Shown: positions 61,448-63,900 of the stretch, piece after piece | Position numbering within the stretch: the first letter of the stretch is position 1 | How the letters are laid out: each line of letters begins with the position of its first letter | Assembly: GCA_035359995.1 (NCBI GenBank) | Contig: DAORZT010000008.1 | Coordinates: forward strand, 1 to 63,900 | Direction of reading: 5' to 3' | Source of the DNA: JAKPCT01 sp029553165 | GTDB lineage: Bacteria; Bacillota; UBA4882; UBA8346 | Length of the DNA: 63,900 bases | Translations under genes and position numbers: made by a program | Notes under the pieces: model-generated | What the model was told of the DNA's origin: nothing | Databases searched by the model: none | The model's input: the letters and a program-made list of their open reading frames with translations, nothing else

Positions 61448-63043
61448 TCACTTCAAAACATATGGCTTGTCAATTGTCCCTTCTCCAGTGACTAATATTT
61501 TGGTTGTGTTTAATACCAAAGCAGGACGAACCCCACGTTCATTATAAGCACTATAATGAGTTACAGAATCCGATCGATAACTTGCCAGTACATCAAATGA
61601 AGTACCAGCGTTCGGAGTGCGAAACCACCAGTAATCGTATTGTAATTGCCACCCTCGATCAAGTACAAACTCTGAAGCTTCTTCAATCGAAAGTAAAAAG
61701 ACTTTATCCGTTACATTATTATAATAAGCACTCTGATAATCAGCCACTAAGTCCCGGAGTCTTTTTTTTGCTGCATACTCAAGTAACTTCGTACCACCTT
61801 CAGCAGCATCTTTATCCAAAACCGGCAGAATATTCTTGTGTGAAATCGGTTTGATCATCTGGAGTTCTCTTTTATTAAAATTATAGAGAAAACCGGGTTC
61901 TTTATCATACGCAGCATTCGATCCGACTGCAGTGGCAATTGGAGCCTGCGAGGTATAATTAACTTTTGCATCAGAACTGTTTAACCACTCGCGCAAACTT
62001 GACTTCTCCCAATTATTATTACCCCGCATCTCCCGAATTTGTTCCATCGTATATCGCTGAATGAGATCATCATCGTATTTACAATCATCAGCCTTTCGTT
62101 CACCGGATTTCAGCTGGTGGACCACTCCGCTCTCGGCAGCACTGAAAGCTTTTTGACATAGGACTTGATTTGCAAACAACCATAGCCCATTGTGGTCAAT
62201 ATTAATTACCTGCCAAGCGATTGGTTTCCCATTGTAACGACCAAATTGAATATAATCACCAATCTTTAATTCCACCAATTCATCTTCTATTACAACCTTA
62301 TCATTTGTATCATTATTAATACTTGTCCCAATCTTGTCATCCGCCGAACTTTTTAACAAATCCGGATTCTGTTCCGGTGGTAATTGTCCATTAACTACAG
62401 CAGTATCTCTTTTCCCGTCATCACCGGTATTATTTTCTTCAATTACTCCTTGTCCCTCTTTAGTTTCCTCAACTGATCCACTATGATTAAAGACTGATGG
62501 TCTTAAAAACAAAAGACTGCATAGAGCTAATATAAGCACTGTTATTGTCGCACCGGCCAGGATCGGCTTCTTATGTGGACCTGACTTTCTTGGTTCTTCT
62601 TTTTTAACCTCTTCTCTTCTGTAGTCTTCTATTTTACAAGGTTCTTTCAGTAATTTACTGACGATCGCCACCAGACGTTCAATATGGTGTTCTAAATCAG
62701 GTGTAAGCGCGTCCAACCAATGCGTTGAATAGAGAAAGTACTCCATTGACTTGGTGGGAAAAACATTCTCGATCCGAAACGGAATGATGATCACATTCTT
62801 ATTTACAGCGCGTTCAACTTCACGAAGTACTTGCTGTGAGCGGTTAGCTGCCTCTGAAAAGATTACTACCATCACCTTGCTGACAGAGATCGCATCAACG
62901 ATCTCTTCACCCCACTCCTTGCCAGGTGTCACGTCTCTCGAGGCAATCCAGCATTTAATATTATTTCTCTCTAAAGCATTACATACTGCAATTGCCGTAT
63001 TAATATTTTTCGATGAATATGAGATAAAGACATCATGTGCCAT
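61448..63043 (-). CDS. TIR domain - transmembrane - DUF6273 protein
   Basis: 531 residues. A TIR_2 domain at about 3-130 (DVFISYSSKNINTAIAVCNALE; CWIASRDVTPGKEWGEEI; VVIFSEAANRSQQVLREV), with a Glu in the EWGEE stretch where TIR NAD-cleaving enzymes carry their catalytic Glu. A basic linker and one membrane segment follow at about 161-180 (ILAGATITVLILALCSLLFL), then a Ser/Asn/Glu-rich spacer and a DUF6273 domain at about 257-531 (GDYIQFGRYNGKPIAWQVI; SLREWLN; RGVRPALVLN). TIR is probably cytosolic and DUF6273 outside. ATG after GGAGG. This is a receptor-like layout. Confidence 0.9.
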   Translation of the reverse strand: MAHDVFISYSSKNINTAIAVCNALERNNIKCWIASRDVTPGKEWGEEIVDAISVSKVMVVIFSEAANRSQQVLREVERAVNKNVIIIPFRIENVFPTKSMEYFLYSTHWLDALTPDLEHHIERLVAIVSKLLKEPCKIEDYRREEVKKEEPRKSGPHKKPILAGATITVLILALCSLLFLRPSVFNHSGSVEETKEGQGVIEENNTGDDGKRDTAVVNGQLPPEQNPDLLKSSADDKIGTSINNDTNDKVVIEDELVELKIGDYIQFGRYNGKPIAWQVINIDHNGLWLFANQVLCQKAFSAAESGVVHQLKSGERKADDCKYDDDLIQRYTMEQIREMRGNNNWEKSSLREWLNSSDAKVNYTSQAPIATAVGSNAAYDKEPGFLYNFNKRELQMIKPISHKNILPVLDKDAAEGGTKLLEYAAKKRLRDLVADYQSAYYNNVTDKVFLLSIEEASEFVLDRGWQLQYDYWWFRTPNAGTSFDVLASYRSDSVTHYSAYNERGVRPALVLNTTKILVTGEGTIDKPYVLK

Positions 63044-63106
63044 TTATAAGCCTCCATATATACAACCCAACTTCATTTATTTCTTAGTTGATTCGTTATT
63101 ATTATA

Positions 63107-63135
63107 ATGATAATATTGTTTTAGTAAATTGTCAA
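63107..63135 (-). promoter_or_regulatory. Promoter of the TIR operon
   Basis: Minus-strand TTGACA (63130-63135) and TATCAT (63107-63112) with a 17-base spacer, 64 bases before the TIR start codon. It lies outside the insertion sequence. Confidence 0.65.
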
Positions 63136-63179
63136 TGCTTTCGTCTTTATAACAATTCTATAGTAGATTGATTAAAAAA

Positions 63180-63900
63180 TCATGACCACCCGTAAAACGG
63201 GTGGTTTGCACAAGCCCTATAAGGGCGTGCCACTTGCCAGCGCCTAAATGACGCTGGCTTTTCACTTTGTTCAAGCCATCGAGCACTGATTACTTAACTA
63301 CATCCCTAAAGGGATCTTGCAACTCTTTCGTTGTAATCTTATCCATCATTTGATCATGTTTTTCCTGTTCTCTAATGTACTTTGCTATTGTCGCTTCATT
63401 TAATCCAACTGTACTCACATAATACCCTTCTGCCCAGAATCGGCGATTTCCAAATTTATATTTTAAATTGGAATGCCGGTCAAATATCATCATCGCACTC
63501 TTACCTTTCAGATAACCCATTATCTCTGATACGCTATATTTAGGCGGTATTGATAATAGCAAATGTACATGATCTGCCATCATATGCCCTTCTATTATTT
63601 CTATCCCTTTCCATTTACACAAGTCTTTTATTATATCCCGTATATCTGCCCTGAATTTGTTGTATATTATTTTTCTACGATACTTTGGCGTGAATACTAT
63701 GTGATACTTGCACATCCACTTTGTATGTGCTAAACTTTGGGCCATAGAAACCTCTCCTTTCGTTTGTTTTTTGATGACTTGAACACCATCAATTTTACCG
63801 AAAGTTGAGGTTTCTTGCTTAAGCTTTTAATCTCACCCGCATAGCGGGCGGTTTTTTGTTTCAGGTGTTACCACACCTGAAACTTTGCTCAAGCACATAA
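63180..63900 (-). mobile_element. IS200/IS605-type insertion sequence (tnpA only)
   Basis: A single Y1 transposase gene flanked by subterminal hairpins rather than inverted repeats. Left side: ACCACCCGT/ACGGGTGGT (63185-63205), GCCCT/AGGGC (63214-63226), GCCAGCG/CGCTGGC (63236-63258). Right side: CCCGC/GCGGG followed by a T-run (63836-63856) and a TTTCAGGTG/CACCTGAAA hairpin (63859-63882). No tnpB or omega RNA is visible. Exact ends cannot be set; the right end may lie past the window. Confidence 0.8.
63290..63745 (-). CDS. tnpA: IS200/IS605 family Y1 transposase TnpA
   Basis: 151 residues, full length. Opens AHTKWMCKYHIVFTPKYRRKI, carries the HUH motif in MADHVHLLLSIPP near residue 60 and the catalytic Tyr in the helix ATIAKYIREQEKHD. 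It cuts and joins single-stranded DNA at hairpin-guided sites. It appears intact and potentially active. Confidence 0.95.
   Translation of the reverse strand: MAQSLAHTKWMCKYHIVFTPKYRRKIIYNKFRADIRDIIKDLCKWKGIEIIEGHMMADHVHLLLSIPPKYSVSEIMGYLKGKSAMMIFDRHSNLKYKFGNRRFWAEGYYVSTVGLNEATIAKYIREQEKHDQMMDKITTKELQDPFRDVVK

Noticed and set aside
63059..63180. A TIR promoter using the TATAAT near 63102-63107
   Set aside because: It would be 23 bases from TTGACA, too long; the TATCAT at 17 bases fits better.

Overview
The window reads as AT-rich chromosome from an anaerobic, flagellated, probably spore-forming member of the Bacillota. Reasons: a ZTP riboswitch before pyruvate formate-lyase, a T-box leader before aroF, a YlmC/YmxH sporulation PRC-barrel protein, a flgB-to-fliJ flagellar operon, a HelD RNA polymerase recycling factor, and a thioredoxin reductase that has lost the usual NADPH motif, as in clostridial ferredoxin-dependent enzymes. 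A 1126-residue secreted protein whose last 500 residues look like an outer-membrane beta-barrel hints at a diderm Bacillota (for example Limnochordia-like); this lineage guess is inference. Nearly all genes lie on the minus strand.

Layout. 1-630: six tRNA genes (Leu, Cys, Gly, Phe, Asp, Val) from one promoter. 965-3173: a small helical protein and a marR-DUF2461-flavoprotein operon with a palindromic operator over the promoter. 3239-5091: two tandem secreted BNR/Asp-box paralogues. 5236-6234 (+): a LOG-family nucleotide hydrolase and a 5'-truncated gmhB-like phosphatase remnant. 6323-10168: a SERCA-like Ca2+ ATPase, YjbQ, and an orphan GAD/Tdi1-type immunity protein. 10342-11755: aroF with T-box. 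12000-14704: HAD phosphatase, YlmC, NusG-II protein, GDT1 transporter, tRNA-His, YaiI. 14871-20826: cytosolic GH13 amylase, the giant barrel protein, and the thioredoxin reductase.

20946-29605: HelD, a ParM-like actin, mannose-6-phosphate isomerase, an M50 protease, a frameshifted cohesin-type lipoprotein, a GNAT, a CPBP protease and histidinol phosphatase. 29758-36696: flgB-flgC-fliE-fliF-fliG-fliH-fliI-fliJ-MotE-like operon, closed by a terminator. 36956-38580: an ECF sigma factor and zinc-finger anti-sigma factor with a self-type promoter. 38690-40957: class A PBP. 41256-43795 (+): GNAT-HAD fusion, rhomboid-like zinc protein, PPC-domain protein. 43837-47581: GNAT, phenylacetate-CoA ligase with a sodium symporter, tRNA-Arg. 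47670-50822: pflA, pflB and the ZTP riboswitch. 50978-53438: membrane acyltransferase-like protein, beta-propeller lipoprotein, DUF4870 protein.

53570-60355: a TIM-barrel sugar isomerase and the argG-argD-argB-argJ-argC arginine operon with a strong promoter and an ARG-box-like operator. 60503-63135: a TIR-TM-DUF6273 membrane protein followed by an unknown acidic protein, in one probable transcription unit. This is the best candidate for an undescribed signalling or defence module here. 63180-63900: an IS200-type insertion sequence reaching the right edge.
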